This document shows positions 9,274 through 17,702 of a stretch of DNA of 64,000 bases, piece after piece. Location of the stretch: positions 547,950 to 611,949 of the forward strand of contig CAJXVW010000002.1 in the NCBI GenBank assembly GCA_913062645.1, in the 5' to 3' direction. The stretch comes from an uncultured Mycoplasmatota bacterium. Its GTDB lineage: Bacteria > Bacillota_I > Bacilli_A > Izemoplasmatales > Izemoplasmataceae. How positions within the stretch are numbered: the first letter of the stretch is position 1; each line of letters starts with the position of its first letter. Made by a program: the position numbers and the translations under genes. The notes beneath the pieces are model-generated. The model was not told where the DNA came from, searched no databases, and saw nothing but the letters and a program-made list of their open reading frames with translations.

Positions 9274-9930
9274 ATGGATTTTACAGCTATCATATTGGCA
9301 GCTGGAAGTGGTAGTCGAGTTGGCTTTGATTACAACAAGGTTTTGCATGAAATCAAAGGTAAGATCATCCTTGATTACAGCATTGAATTCTTTCAGAAAT
9401 ATCCATCCTGCAAAGAGATTGTATTGGTATGTTCTGATCATGATTTTAATTTTGTTTTTGATCGTTATAGGTCCGTTGCAGACCATATAATTATTGGTGG
9501 TGAAACACGACAGAATAGTGTCTATAAAGGCCTTAACAAAGCGATGAATGACATTGTTTTAGTTCATGACAGTGCACGTCCATTCATAAATTCCGCTTGT
9601 ATTGATGCTTTGTGTGATGATTTAGAGTCCAGTAAAGCTACCACACTCGCTGTTCCCGTTACCGATACCATTGTTAGAAAGAGTGGAAACCGCTTAACTA
9701 AGACGTTGGATAGAAATGAATTGATTGCATTACAGACGCCTCAGGGTTTTGATCGACATCTATTGCTTGAAGTTCATCGAAAAGCAATGAAGTCGAAGTA
9801 TGATGCAACCGATGATACCGATTTGGTTCGACGCTTTTCTGATGTCATGCCCTCCTATGTGATGGGGGATTATCGCTCCATGAAGCTGACAACCAAAGAT
9901 GATATAGCTCTGTTGGAGGTGATTCTATGA
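9274..9930 (+). CDS. ispD: 2-C-methyl-D-erythritol 4-phosphate cytidylyltransferase
   Basis: Third step of the MEP isoprenoid pathway: joins CTP and methylerythritol phosphate. The 218-residue length is normal. It has the nucleotidyltransferase motif ILAAGSGSR (7-15), a GGETRQNSV motif, HDSARPF, and the family motif LQTPQGF followed by DATDDTDLV. The ATG follows GAGGTGAATTTATT. The last bases overlap the ispF start (ATGA at 9927-9930), so translation is coupled. Its codons are more AT-rich than those of the genes downstream. Confidence 0.95.
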   Translation: MDFTAIILAAGSGSRVGFDYNKVLHEIKGKIILDYSIEFFQKYPSCKEIVLVCSDHDFNFVFDRYRSVADHIIIGGETRQNSVYKGLNKAMNDIVLVHDSARPFINSACIDALCDDLESSKATTLAVPVTDTIVRKSGNRLTKTLDRNELIALQTPQGFDRHLLLEVHRKAMKSKYDATDDTDLVRRFSDVMPSYVMGDYRSMKLTTKDDIALLEVIL

Positions 9931-10403
9931 TTCGCATCGGCCACAGTACTGATGTTCATCGTTTGGAGGCTGGGAATCGACTGATTATTGGTGGCGTTAC
10001 CATTCCGCATTACAAAGGAAGCGTTGGTCACAGCGATGGAGATTGTCTGTTGCATACCGTCTGTGAGTCCCTTATTGGCGCGCTTTCCCTTGGCGATCTT
10101 GGAAAGCTGTTTCCAGATACCTCGGAAGAATTTCGAGGCATCAACTCAAGTTTGCTCGTGCAACAAGTGATGAAAGAAGTACGACAGCGCGGATTCCGTG
10201 TCGTCAACATTGATTCCACCATATATCTGGAGCGACCGAAGCTGCAGCAACACATCTCAACAATGCGCGAGAATATCGCGGCGTTGTTGGAAATTGATGT
10301 TGAATATGTTAGTGTCAAGGCCACCACCGGCGAAGCGGTTGGAATCATCGGACGTGAAGAAGCCATTATGACAGAAAGCGTGGTTTTGGTTACCAACGAC
10401 TAA
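9927..10403 (+). CDS. ispF: 2-C-methyl-D-erythritol 2,4-cyclodiphosphate synthase
   Basis: Fifth step of the MEP pathway: forms the cyclodiphosphate from CDP-methylerythritol 2-phosphate. The 158-residue protein has the metal ligands D9, H11 (STDVHRL) and H43 (GHSDGDCLLH). The C-terminal motif VSVKATTGE is also intact. It overlaps ispD by 4 bp and ends 15 bp before the MFS gene. The other MEP genes are not in this window. Confidence 0.96.
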   Translation: MIRIGHSTDVHRLEAGNRLIIGGVTIPHYKGSVGHSDGDCLLHTVCESLIGALSLGDLGKLFPDTSEEFRGINSSLLVQQVMKEVRQRGFRVVNIDSTIYLERPKLQQHISTMRENIAALLEIDVEYVSVKATTGEAVGIIGREEAIMTESVVLVTND

Positions 10404-10418
10404 CAATGGGTGATCTGA

Positions 10419-11627
10419 ATGAAACGTAAACCATACATCCTGCTTATTTCGTTCATGTACGGGATTTTGTTCCATTTGGGCAATGCGGCGATCCCCAGCT
10501 ACACCAACTCCCTGGGAATCAGCGGTACGTTCGTGGGATTTTATTTGGCGAGTGCGGGATTGGGATTGTTGGTGTTTGCGACCCTGTGGGGGGCGCTTGG
10601 TGACATCAAGAATCGAGATCATGTACTTGCTCTTGTGTTTTTCGGTTATGGTATCGGACAATTTCTCTTCGGGTTGTTCCGTGGTGAGTACACGTTGCTT
10701 ATTGCCGCGCTTGTGAGTGGGACCTTCTTTGCAGGGATTCTTGTCAATCTGTATTCCTATATCAACGACTCATTTAAGGAAGAACAGGATCGGAACAAAA
10801 TGCTTAGTTATGCCGTTTCCCTATACCTTTTGGGAGGCGCGATTGCATATGTACTAGGAGGTATTTTAGCAGATTTGCTCGACCCGTGGTTCTCTGGCGT
10901 ATTCTATATTCAAGCTGTGTTGCTGGTCGGATTTTCAATCTTCATATTCTTCAGCAAGGTCGATCTTGTCGACACTGACCACCATTTGACCAGGGTATAT
11001 TTTTGGAACGTATTTCGCCAAGCATTTCGACTTCCTTGGGTGCCGATTTTCACAATTACTTTGACGTTCTTCATCAGCTTTTCACACAGCAATGTCCGGC
11101 GCTTTCTGGATTACTATGTCATCGACGAGGGATATTCCCCCACGGAACTGGGATTGGTGGTGTTCGTGGCGGGGCTCGTTAGTCTGGTCGCGAACTTATG
11201 GATCGCGCCGTATTTCTTGAGACGCATGCACAATTTTCGTTTTCTACAAATTCAGTTCATGTTCGCACCGCTGTTGTTGCTGCTGGCATTTCGCACTGCA
11301 GATTTGATGCTTGGCCTGTATACATTTTACATGGGATACACATTGATGCTGGCGATTTACGAACCAACTGCGATCAGCTTCATGTCCGATAACAGAGCCG
11401 TTTCCCAAGGGGTTCTGGTTGGCGTCAGGCAAAGCATAGTCGGGCTTGGCATGACGCTGGGCTTCATCACAGGCGGCATCCTGTACGACATCGATCGCCT
11501 CTACGTGTTTTTTCTCGCCATCGCGTTTTATGTGATTGTTTTTCTTGGGTTCTCGGTGTTGATTATGCTACAATACAAAGAGGTTAAACTCTATCGCTCC
11601 AATTTCCTGAAGGAGGTACGCAAATGA
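10419..11627 (+). CDS. MFS family transporter
   Basis: 402 residues with about 12 membrane segments, the usual size of a major facilitator. A loop between segments 2 and 3 (WGALGDIKNRDH) matches the MFS motif A position. The start at 10419 lies 15 bp after ispF, behind a weak site (GGGTGATCTGA). The substrate cannot be told from sequence. It overlaps the next gene by 4 bp (ATGA), which couples it to the YutD-like protein. Confidence 0.85.
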   Translation: MKRKPYILLISFMYGILFHLGNAAIPSYTNSLGISGTFVGFYLASAGLGLLVFATLWGALGDIKNRDHVLALVFFGYGIGQFLFGLFRGEYTLLIAALVSGTFFAGILVNLYSYINDSFKEEQDRNKMLSYAVSLYLLGGAIAYVLGGILADLLDPWFSGVFYIQAVLLVGFSIFIFFSKVDLVDTDHHLTRVYFWNVFRQAFRLPWVPIFTITLTFFISFSHSNVRRFLDYYVIDEGYSPTELGLVVFVAGLVSLVANLWIAPYFLRRMHNFRFLQIQFMFAPLLLLLAFRTADLMLGLYTFYMGYTLMLAIYEPTAISFMSDNRAVSQGVLVGVRQSIVGLGMTLGFITGGILYDIDRLYVFFLAIAFYVIVFLGFSVLIMLQYKEVKLYRSNFLKEVRK

Positions 11628-11872
11628 TTGAAACGGATCATGGCAAGTTCGATGTCATCAAAGACTACAAGGAAGCCCTCGAGATCAAAACGTTCAATGA
11701 CAAGTACGTATCGTATCTCGATCGTTATGTCTACATTGTCGGCGATCTCAGTGCCGACATGCTTCGATTAAAGGGATTCACCACCAAGAACTATCAGACC
11801 ATTCCCGATTATCTGATGGAGTCCTGCACGCCTAACGCGCCCTATTATGTGCTCCGCCGGATTCGCGACTGA
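11624..11872 (+). CDS. YutD-like protein (DUF1027)
   Basis: 82 residues. The central YIVGDLSADMLRLKGF and the ending YYVLRRIRD match the pattern of the small Bacillus YutD family, whose role is unknown. A strong AAGGAGGT site precedes the ATG. In Bacillus the yutD neighbourhood also holds a NifU-like gene, as here with nfu next, which supports the assignment. Confidence 0.7.
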   Translation: MIETDHGKFDVIKDYKEALEIKTFNDKYVSYLDRYVYIVGDLSADMLRLKGFTTKNYQTIPDYLMESCTPNAPYYVLRRIRD

Positions 11873-11922
11873 TTCCATCAAAGATTATTAGTATATCATT
11901 ATGCACCGGCTCACTTCGGGTG

Positions 11923-11928
11923 TATAAT
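11923..11928 (+). promoter_or_regulatory. -10 box of nfu
   Basis: TATAAT, 29 bp before the nfu start; the -35 is poor. Confidence 0.5.
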
Positions 11929-11957
11929 ATGGTTGCATTACTCAACGAGGTGATTCC

Positions 11958-12191
11958 ATGGATGCAGCAGCCATTGAAAAACAAGTGAAAGAAATTCTCT
12001 ACAAAATTCGCCCCTACATTCAGCGCGACGGCGGAGACATCCGCTATGTCAAGTTCGAAGACGGCATCGTGTATGTCGAAATGCTTGGCGCCTGCGTTGG
12101 CTGCGGAGCGCTTGATACAACGCTGAAAGACGGTATCGAAACCATTCTGTTGGAAGAGGTTCCGGGCATCATCGGCGTCGAAAACATCTGA
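11958..12191 (+). CDS. NifU-like C-terminal domain protein (Nfu-type Fe-S carrier)
   Basis: A 77-residue stand-alone NifU C-terminal domain that assembles or carries Fe-S clusters. It has the cluster-binding CVGC (C46, C49) in the family context LGACVGCGALDTTLKDGIE, and begins with the typical RPYIQRDGGDI. The ATG follows CGAGGTGATT. It is flanked by its own -10 and terminator, so it is probably monocistronic. Confidence 0.93.
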   Translation: MDAAAIEKQVKEILYKIRPYIQRDGGDIRYVKFEDGIVYVEMLGACVGCGALDTTLKDGIETILLEEVPGIIGVENI

Positions 12192-12197
12192 GTCCAC

Positions 12198-12228
12198 AAA
12201 AGAAAATCCATCGCGATTTTCTTTTTTT
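12198..12228 (+). terminator. Terminator of nfu
   Basis: Stem AAAAGAAAATC (12198-12208) with GATTTTCTTTT (12215-12225), 6-nt loop, T run. Confidence 0.85.
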
Positions 12229-12295
12229 ATGCTTTCATCCGATGGCAAGTTTTGTTATACTATTCACGAGTAATCGAATATGAGGTGTTTTCATC

Positions 12296-12622
12296 GTGAA
12301 GAAAGGAAGCATTGTCAAAGGAGAGATTACTGCCATCAAGCCGTACGGAGCGTTTGTAAAAATCGATGAATCCCATGTCGGATTGATCCACATATCGGAA
12401 ATCAGCGACAACTTCGTACGCAACATCGAAGACTACGTTACCGTTGGCGACGTCATTGATCTCAAGGTTCTCGATGTCAATGACAACAAGGTCAGCTTGA
12501 GTTTCAAAGCGCTGCACAAACGCAAGAAACGGTACAAAATCGTACTCAAGTCGGGATTTTCTCCTTTGAAAGAAAAACTGCAAGACTGGATCAACGAATA
12601 CCAATTAAAAAGCGATGACTGA
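12296..12622 (+). CDS. S1 domain RNA-binding protein (YugI/CvfD-like)
   Basis: 108 residues. One S1 domain fills residues 1-72 (GSIVKGEITAIKPYGAFVKI, then VGLIHISEIS and VSLSFKAL), followed by a short basic and helical tail. Size and layout match the YugI/GSP13/CvfD family, which associates with ribosomes or regulates translation. The start is GTG at 12296, 8 bp after GAGGTG. It lies just before pgi, as it does in several Bacillota. The 3' end forms the ascending arm of its terminator. Confidence 0.85.
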   Translation: MKKGSIVKGEITAIKPYGAFVKIDESHVGLIHISEISDNFVRNIEDYVTVGDVIDLKVLDVNDNKVSLSFKALHKRKKRYKIVLKSGFSPLKEKLQDWINEYQLKSDD

Positions 12623-12634
12623 TCATCGCTTTTT
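12607..12634 (+). terminator. Terminator overlapping the S1-protein stop codon
   Basis: AAAAAGCGATGA (12607-12618) pairs with TCATCGCTTTTT (12623-12634). The 4-nt loop (12619-12622) contains the TGA stop, so the last codons of the gene are part of the hairpin. Confidence 0.85.
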
Positions 12635-12650
12635 AATTTTCGCTTATGGG

Positions 12651-12679
12651 TGTACAAAAGGGGCTTGTTATGGTACTAT
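12651..12679 (+). promoter_or_regulatory. Putative pgi promoter
   Basis: TGTACA (12651-12656), 17-bp spacer, TACTAT (12674-12679). Moderate match to the sigma-A consensus. Confidence 0.45.
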
Positions 12680-12703
12680 TTAGTCGATGTTAGGAGGGAA
12701 ATC

Positions 12704-14035
12704 ATGAAACCATATATCACGGTGGATGACACCAATGTTTTGCCCTTTATCAAGGGCGAAAACTACGATCAAATCAAAACGGAAATCAGTGCGGCGCACA
12801 ACAAGCTTCATGACAAAAGCGGGGCCGGTAGTGACTTCCTTGGCTGGGTGACATTGCCTGCGGATTACGACAAGAATGAATTTCAACGGATTCAAACTGC
12901 GGCGAAGCGAATCCGCGAGACGTCCGAGGTGCTGCTCGTCATCGGTATCGGAGGATCCTATTTAGGAGCCAAGGCGGCCATTGAATTGCTCAACAAACAT
13001 TTTGACAAAGAGCGTTCTTTGGAGGTGTTGTTCGTGGGTCACCACATCAGCAGCTCCTACATGGCTGATTTACTGGATTATATTGCTGGTAAATCGCTCA
13101 GTATCAATGTCATCAGCAAATCCGGAACCACCACGGAACCGGCGATTGCGTTCCGCATCTTCAAACAGTATTTGATTGATTTGTACGGTGCGGAAGAGGC
13201 CGCCAAGCGCATTTATGCGACGACCGACAAAGCGCGTGGCGCGTTGCGAGAACTGGCGGACGCCGAAGGATATGAAACCTTTGTCGTACCGGACGATGTA
13301 GGGGGCCGATTCAGTGTCCTTACCCCGGTTGGATTGTTGCCGATTGCCGCATCGGGAGTTGACATCGAAGCGTTGATGCACGGCGCCGCCGATGCCAAAG
13401 CCGAGTACGCCAGCGATGATCCGGACAACCAGGCCTACAAATACGTTGCCTTGCGCAATCTTCTATACCGCTCCGGAAAGAAAATCGAACTTCTTGTGAA
13501 TTACGAACCGGCGCTGTTTTATCTGGGTGAGTGGTGGAAGCAACTGTATGGCGAAAGCGAAGGCAAAGACCATAAGGGAATCTTCCCCGCCAGTGCTTCT
13601 TTCAGTACCGACTTGCACAGTCTTGGGCAGTACATTCAAGATGGTGAACGACATCTCTTTGAAACGGTTTTGAACGTGCTGAAACCACTACGGGAAATGG
13701 CTGTACCAAGCGATGAACGAAATCTTGACGGGTTGAACTATCTGGCAGGAAAAACGATTGATTATGTCAACAAACAAGCGTTTTTGGGAACGCTGCTCGC
13801 CCACGTCGACGGGGGAGTACCGAACATCATCATTGACGTTCCTGACGTGACACCGTACAGCTTCGGATATCTGGTGTATTTCTTTGAACTGGCATGCGGC
13901 ATCAGCGGGTATCTGCTCGGTGTCAACCCATTCAATCAACCGGGTGTCGAAGCATACAAGAAAAACATGTTCGCGCTGTTGGAGAAACCCGGGTACGAAC
14001 AACGCACCAAAGAACTGAAGGAGCGCTTGAAATAA
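12704..14035 (+). CDS. pgi: Glucose-6-phosphate isomerase
   Basis: Interconverts glucose 6-phosphate and fructose 6-phosphate in glycolysis. 443 residues, the short bacterial type. The sugar-phosphate sites are clear: [12 protein letters not shown] near the N-terminus, [10 protein letters not shown] in the middle, and [11 protein letters not shown] near the C-terminus with the conserved lysine. The start at 12704 follows TAGGAGGGAAATC. The frame is open upstream to 12650, but that part overlaps the promoter. Confidence 0.96.
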   Translation: MKPYITVDDTNVLPFIKGENYDQIKTEISAAHNKLHDKSGAGSDFLGWVTLPADYDKNEFQRIQTAAKRIRETSEVLLVIGIGGSYLGAKAAIELLNKHFDKERSLEVLFVGHHISSSYMADLLDYIAGKSLSINVISKSGTTTEPAIAFRIFKQYLIDLYGAEEAAKRIYATTDKARGALRELADAEGYETFVVPDDVGGRFSVLTPVGLLPIAASGVDIEALMHGAADAKAEYASDDPDNQAYKYVALRNLLYRSGKKIELLVNYEPALFYLGEWWKQLYGESEGKDHKGIFPASASFSTDLHSLGQYIQDGERHLFETVLNVLKPLREMAVPSDERNLDGLNYLAGKTIDYVNKQAFLGTLLAHVDGGVPNIIIDVPDVTPYSFGYLVYFFELACGISGYLLGVNPFNQPGVEAYKKNMFALLEKPGYEQRTKELKERLK

Positions 14036-14073
14036 AGATTTTCTAGAGTATTCCTGATCCTCGGAGGCCATGC

Positions 14074-14967
14074 ATGACCGATAAAAAAGTACTATTTGCC
14101 GAGTTCTCACTATTGCTTGTGACGATCATCTGGGGGCTCGGCTTTCCCATTACCAAAATTGCCATCCAGTTCGGATATGGCCCGAATACGATTGTTGTCG
14201 GGCGTTTTCTGACGGCTTCGATCATCCTTGGCCTGGTGTATTTTCGGAAGATCCGCGCGGCGGATCGCCGGTTGTTCCTGTATGGGGCCATTACGGGCGT
14301 GTTTTTATTCTTCGGATTTTACTTCCAAACGTTGGGAAACGTCTATACGACGGCATCGAAGAATGGATTCATCACACAGTTGAACATTGTGTTCGTACCG
14401 TATTTGTATTACTTGTTCTTCAAGCGAAAAGTTGATGTGTTCAACATCATCAGCGTTGTTGTCGCAACGCTCGGACTGTTTCTCCTCACGTACGAGCCTG
14501 GGACATACAACGGCTTCAACCTTGGTGATTTCTATACCCTGATCTGCGCGGTAATGGTGGCTTTTCACGTGGTGACCGGCAGTTTCTTCCAGAAGAAATA
14601 CGACTTCGACCCGGCGGCTTTCGTCTTTGTCAACATCGTGATTTCCGCGATATTGGCCGTCATCTTCATGTTGTTCACCGAAACGATGCCGCCCGTGACC
14701 ATCATTGATCTGTGGCCGTTGGCGTTCTTGGGACTCTTCAATACGGCCCTTGGCTTTTTGGTCCAGAGCTACACCTTGAAAATCAGTGTTCCGACCCGCG
14801 TCAGTTTGATCGTGACGCTGGAGAGTCTGTTCGCCGTAATCGGGTCGATTTTGATCCTTGGCGAAGTACTTACCGTGCAGCTTGCCCTGGGCGGAATCTT
14901 AATCATCAGCGCGGTTTTGCTATCGGAAGTGAAACCGTTCAAACGTCGCACCATTCGGCCATTGTAA
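14074..14967 (+). CDS. EamA/DMT family transporter
   Basis: 297 residues with about ten membrane helices in two repeated EamA halves, typical of the drug/metabolite transporter superfamily (RhaT/YdcZ-like). The first half shows IIWGLGFPITKIA; the second shows ALGFLVQSYTLK and ESLFAVIGSILILGE, the usual end of the family. The ATG follows CTCGGAGGCC. The substrate is unknown. The next gene starts 44 bp downstream with its own ribosome binding site. Confidence 0.88.
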   Translation: MTDKKVLFAEFSLLLVTIIWGLGFPITKIAIQFGYGPNTIVVGRFLTASIILGLVYFRKIRAADRRLFLYGAITGVFLFFGFYFQTLGNVYTTASKNGFITQLNIVFVPYLYYLFFKRKVDVFNIISVVVATLGLFLLTYEPGTYNGFNLGDFYTLICAVMVAFHVVTGSFFQKKYDFDPAAFVFVNIVISAILAVIFMLFTETMPPVTIIDLWPLAFLGLFNTALGFLVQSYTLKISVPTRVSLIVTLESLFAVIGSILILGEVLTVQLALGGILIISAVLLSEVKPFKRRTIRPL

Positions 14968-15011
14968 CCGGAACGGAACATGCGCAAACGACAACAAATG
15001 GAGGTATGTTT

Positions 15012-15641
15012 ATGAACCCTGTACTGTTGGATTGGATCGGCTACGTCGCATCGTTGATCATTCTGATCTCGTTGTTGATGAGTTCGATTAAGAAATTACG
15101 ATGGATCAATCTTGTCGGCGCCCTGATCTTCGGTGTCTACGGATTTTTGATTGGAAGTCTTCCAACGGGTCTCATGAACATCGGCATTGCCGTGATTGAC
15201 ATTTATTTCCTAGCCCGCATTTATCTTTCAAAGGATTACTTCACGGTTCTGCCAATCGACGATGAAAGCAACTATCTTAGCTCGTTCATTACCTTTTACA
15301 AGCACGACATTGAACAGGCGTTCGATCTCGAACGCATCGATCCCGTCAACGCCGAATTCAAACTGTACGTACTTAGAAATATGACGCCAGCCGCCGTATT
15401 CATTTGTCACAAAGAAGATGACAAGACCCTTGAAATACGCCTTGATTATGCGATTCCCCAATATCGTGACTTCAAGCTTGGGCGACATATTTTCGAATCA
15501 CAGCGGGACCGTTTCAAAGAGCGTGGATTCGAACGGTTCGTGTATCGTGGCGATGCATTGTCGCATCGCGGGTATCTCGTGAAAATGGGGTTCGAGCGAA
15601 CCGTTGTCGATGGTCGGATTGTCTACACCAAACCAATCTAA
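15012..15641 (+). CDS. YgjV-like membrane protein with C-terminal soluble domain
   Basis: 209 residues. Residues 1-75 hold three closely packed membrane segments like the YgjV/Imp family (IGYVASLIILISLLMSSIKKLRWINLVGA). The remainder (about 85-209) is a soluble alpha/beta domain with ERGFERFVYRGDALSHRGYLVKMGF, reminiscent of an acetyltransferase fold but without a clear acetyl-CoA loop. The start at 15012 follows GGAGGTATGTTT; the frame is open to 14712, but that lies inside the EamA gene. Function unknown. Confidence 0.75.
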   Translation: MNPVLLDWIGYVASLIILISLLMSSIKKLRWINLVGALIFGVYGFLIGSLPTGLMNIGIAVIDIYFLARIYLSKDYFTVLPIDDESNYLSSFITFYKHDIEQAFDLERIDPVNAEFKLYVLRNMTPAAVFICHKEDDKTLEIRLDYAIPQYRDFKLGRHIFESQRDRFKERGFERFVYRGDALSHRGYLVKMGFERTVVDGRIVYTKPI

Positions 15642-15643
15642 AA

Positions 15644-15668
15644 AAAAGGAGATGCGAAATCTCCTTTT
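15644..15668. terminator. Bidirectional terminator between convergent genes
   Basis: AAAAGGAGAT (15644-15653) pairs with ATCTCCTTTT (15659-15668). It serves the plus-strand YgjV-like gene and, overlapping its stop, the minus-strand lipid kinase gene. Confidence 0.85.
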
Positions 15669-16515
15669 AATATGCGCGTAAATGAATGGTTTTCCCCGTG
15701 CTTTGGACGTCAATGCTGGTGACATCACTGTATTTTTCACCGTCTGACTGGCCCAGTTGCGGGGTCGTGAAGGTGGCTTTGATGTGTTTGCATTTGGCAT
15801 GGAACACATAGCGTGTGAACTTGGTATGCAAACCGAGATACACCGATGAGAAGATGAACAGCAACAAGGCCTTGGGAACGCGGTGAACGATGATGACATC
15901 GAGATTGTCGTCATCCAGCCGCGCATGAGGCGTCATGCCCATTCCGCCACCGACGTAGCGACCGTTATTGATGATTACCGCATAGGCTTTCTCGAAGTGG
16001 TGGACGGTGCCATCGATCTCGACTTCCAGGGGTTCGGGAACGTAATTCATCATTGCTCGGAAGGAGGAGAGGAAGTACGTTAACTTCCCTTTGTTGCGAG
16101 CTTTATCGACATAGTCGATGACCAGACCATCCAATCCGATGCCGGTGCCGTTGATGAAATAATGGGTGTCGGTGCCATCGAGCGTGTTCTGCATGATGTG
16201 CTGGGGATGTTCGTCTTGATGGCGCAACGTCCGCAGAAAGTCGTTGCCGGAGCCGTTTTTCTTGAGGTAGATGGTCTGTTTCAAGTCGTGATCGATGAGA
16301 TTGTTGACGAGCTGATTGATGGTGCCGTCGCCGCCGAGCAGAATGATCTTGTCGATGTGTTTGCGGTCGGTGAGGTAGGTGGTGATGTCGTCGATCTTCA
16401 AAATACTTTTCAGTCGAAACGGCTTCCCGCTCTTCTTGTAGGCCTTGACAAGCTTGTGGGTTTGCACGTTTCCTCTGCTGTTTTTGGATTTTGGGTTGTA
16501 TAAAATCAGATCCAT
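15667..16515 (-). CDS. Diacylglycerol kinase family lipid kinase
   Basis: 282 residues of the DagK/YegS type, which phosphorylate diacylglycerol or a related lipid at the membrane and recycle it into phospholipid synthesis. Key motifs are NPKSKNSRG at the N-terminus, the nucleotide loop LLGGDGTINQLVN, GSGNDFLRTL, and QSDGEKY near the end. ATG at 16515 is preferred because it lies 8 bp after GAGGAG; ATG 16521 and GTG 16524 are in frame but too close to it. The gene is divergent from tsaE, with a long palindrome between them. Confidence 0.88.
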   Translation of the reverse strand: MDLILYNPKSKNSRGNVQTHKLVKAYKKSGKPFRLKSILKIDDITTYLTDRKHIDKIILLGGDGTINQLVNNLIDHDLKQTIYLKKNGSGNDFLRTLRHQDEHPQHIMQNTLDGTDTHYFINGTGIGLDGLVIDYVDKARNKGKLTYFLSSFRAMMNYVPEPLEVEIDGTVHHFEKAYAVIINNGRYVGGGMGMTPHARLDDDNLDVIIVHRVPKALLLFIFSSVYLGLHTKFTRYVFHAKCKHIKATFTTPQLGQSDGEKYSDVTSIDVQSTGKTIHLRAY

Positions 16516-16553
16516 CGTCATCACTCCTCATGACAATTATAACACAGAAAAAA

Positions 16554-16580
16554 TATAACATAATGCCTTATTATGTTATA
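16554..16580. promoter_or_regulatory. 11-bp inverted repeat between divergent lipid kinase and tsaE genes
   Basis: TATAACATAAT (16554-16564), GCCTT, ATTATGTTATA (16570-16580): perfect arms. It overlaps the tsaE -10 (TATAAT 16577-16582) and sits at the -35 side of the kinase -10 (minus-strand TATAAT, 16537-16542). Likely an operator, or two back-to-back promoters. Confidence 0.6.
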
Positions 16581-16614
16581 ATTGGAATATACTTTTTTCA
16601 GCGTGGTGATGGCA

Positions 16615-17064
16615 ATGCGAATCGAATTGACAGTCCGTGATCAAGAGGACATGAAGACACTGGCGACAACCTTGAGCAAGCGGTTGTTCCCAGGGTTCGT
16701 TTTGTGTTTGGAGGGAGATCTCGGAGCGGGTAAAACAACCTTCACCAAATACCTGGGAAAGGGCATGGGCATTACCGATACGATCAATTCACCAACGTTC
16801 ACGATTTTGAAGATATACGAACATGATCTGCCGCTTTATCACATGGATGTCTATCGTCTTGACGGCATCGGTGCGGATTATGATCTGGAGGAATACATCT
16901 ATGCCGACGGGGTTTGCGTGATCGAGTGGTATCATCACATTTACGACAGTTTGCCGGACGACAAACTGATCATCGACATCGCGATCCGCGGTGCCACGGA
17001 GCGACATCTCACGATCGAAGGGACGGGTGTGTATGAAGACATTGTCAAAGCGCTTGATCGTTGA
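16615..17064 (+). CDS. tsaE: tRNA t6A biosynthesis ATPase TsaE
   Basis: ATPase that cycles the TsaB-TsaD complex making threonylcarbamoyl-adenosine at tRNA position 37. 149 residues, normal length. It has the P-loop GDLGAGKTT (34-42), the switch INSPTFTIL and YHMDVYRL, with WYH near the end. The start at 16615 fits the GGTG site at 16604-16607; an open frame from 16582 would begin inside the -10 box. It overlaps tsaB by 32 bp. Confidence 0.93.
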   Translation: MRIELTVRDQEDMKTLATTLSKRLFPGFVLCLEGDLGAGKTTFTKYLGKGMGITDTINSPTFTILKIYEHDLPLYHMDVYRLDGIGADYDLEEYIYADGVCVIEWYHHIYDSLPDDKLIIDIAIRGATERHLTIEGTGVYEDIVKALDR

Positions 17065-17638
17065 TACCGCCACACCATATCTGTATGTGGCGATTTTTGA
17101 AGGCGAACGCAAATTGGATGAGTATTACGCAGAAGGACAGAACGATCACTCTGTCAAGCTGATGCGCGAGATCGAACGAATGTTCGAGTCGAAAAAATGG
17201 AAGGTGTCCGATCTGGACGCCATCGTCGTTGGCATCGGTCCCGGCAGTTACACGGGGCTGCGCATCGGCGTTGTTATCGCCAAGATGTTCGCTTGGAACA
17301 ATAAGATTCCCCTGTACACCGTCAGCAGTTTGGCGTTGATTGCCAGTTCACATGACGGCGATGATCTGATTCTTGCGGAAATGGACGCCAGACGAGGCAA
17401 CTCGTTTCTCGGACTGTACCGGAACCAAGGGGAGGGAATGGTGCTGGTTGATGCCGAACGACATACGAACTTGAATGATTATCAAAACAGCATAACAGAG
17501 CCGTTTTCCACCGTCAGTTCGGGTCGGCCGAACATCGTTAAGCTGTTGCATTCCGATTTGTTGGTCGCAGTCGAGGACGTTCACAAGCTGAGTCCGAATT
17601 ATTTACGACCAACCCAGGCGGAGCGCAATCTCGGCTGA
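17033..17638 (+). CDS. tsaB: tRNA t6A complex subunit TsaB
   Basis: Inactive TsaD paralogue that scaffolds the t6A complex. 201 residues. It begins LIVDTATPYLYVAIFE (the actin-like ATPase fold) and has the family signature GIGPGSYTGLRIG. The start at 17033 lies within the tsaE reading frame, giving a 32-bp overlap, as is common for these genes. In most Bacillota rimI and tsaD follow directly; here an 18 kb cassette intervenes. Confidence 0.92.
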   Translation: MKTLSKRLIVDTATPYLYVAIFEGERKLDEYYAEGQNDHSVKLMREIERMFESKKWKVSDLDAIVVGIGPGSYTGLRIGVVIAKMFAWNNKIPLYTVSSLALIASSHDGDDLILAEMDARRGNSFLGLYRNQGEGMVLVDAERHTNLNDYQNSITEPFSTVSSGRPNIVKLLHSDLLVAVEDVHKLSPNYLRPTQAERNLG

Positions 17639-17647
17639 TTCACACCA

Positions 17648-17677
17648 TTTACACAAGATTATTGTAAGATGTAGTAT
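17648..17677 (+). promoter_or_regulatory. Putative promoter of the ABC/lipoprotein cassette
   Basis: TTTACA (17648-17653), 18-bp spacer, TAGTAT (17672-17677), followed by GGGTGGTGAT and the GTG start. It lies in the 64-bp gap between tsaB and the first transporter gene, so the cassette could be transcribed separately from tsaE-tsaB. Confidence 0.5.
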
Positions 17678-17702
17678 ATATACAAAGTAGGGTGGTGATC
17701 CG

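Noticed and set aside
17471..17486. 16-mer TTGAATGATTATCAAA repeated at positions 1-16 and here
   Set aside because: One shared 16-mer in 64 kb is close to chance expectation; the second copy is inside tsaB coding sequence.
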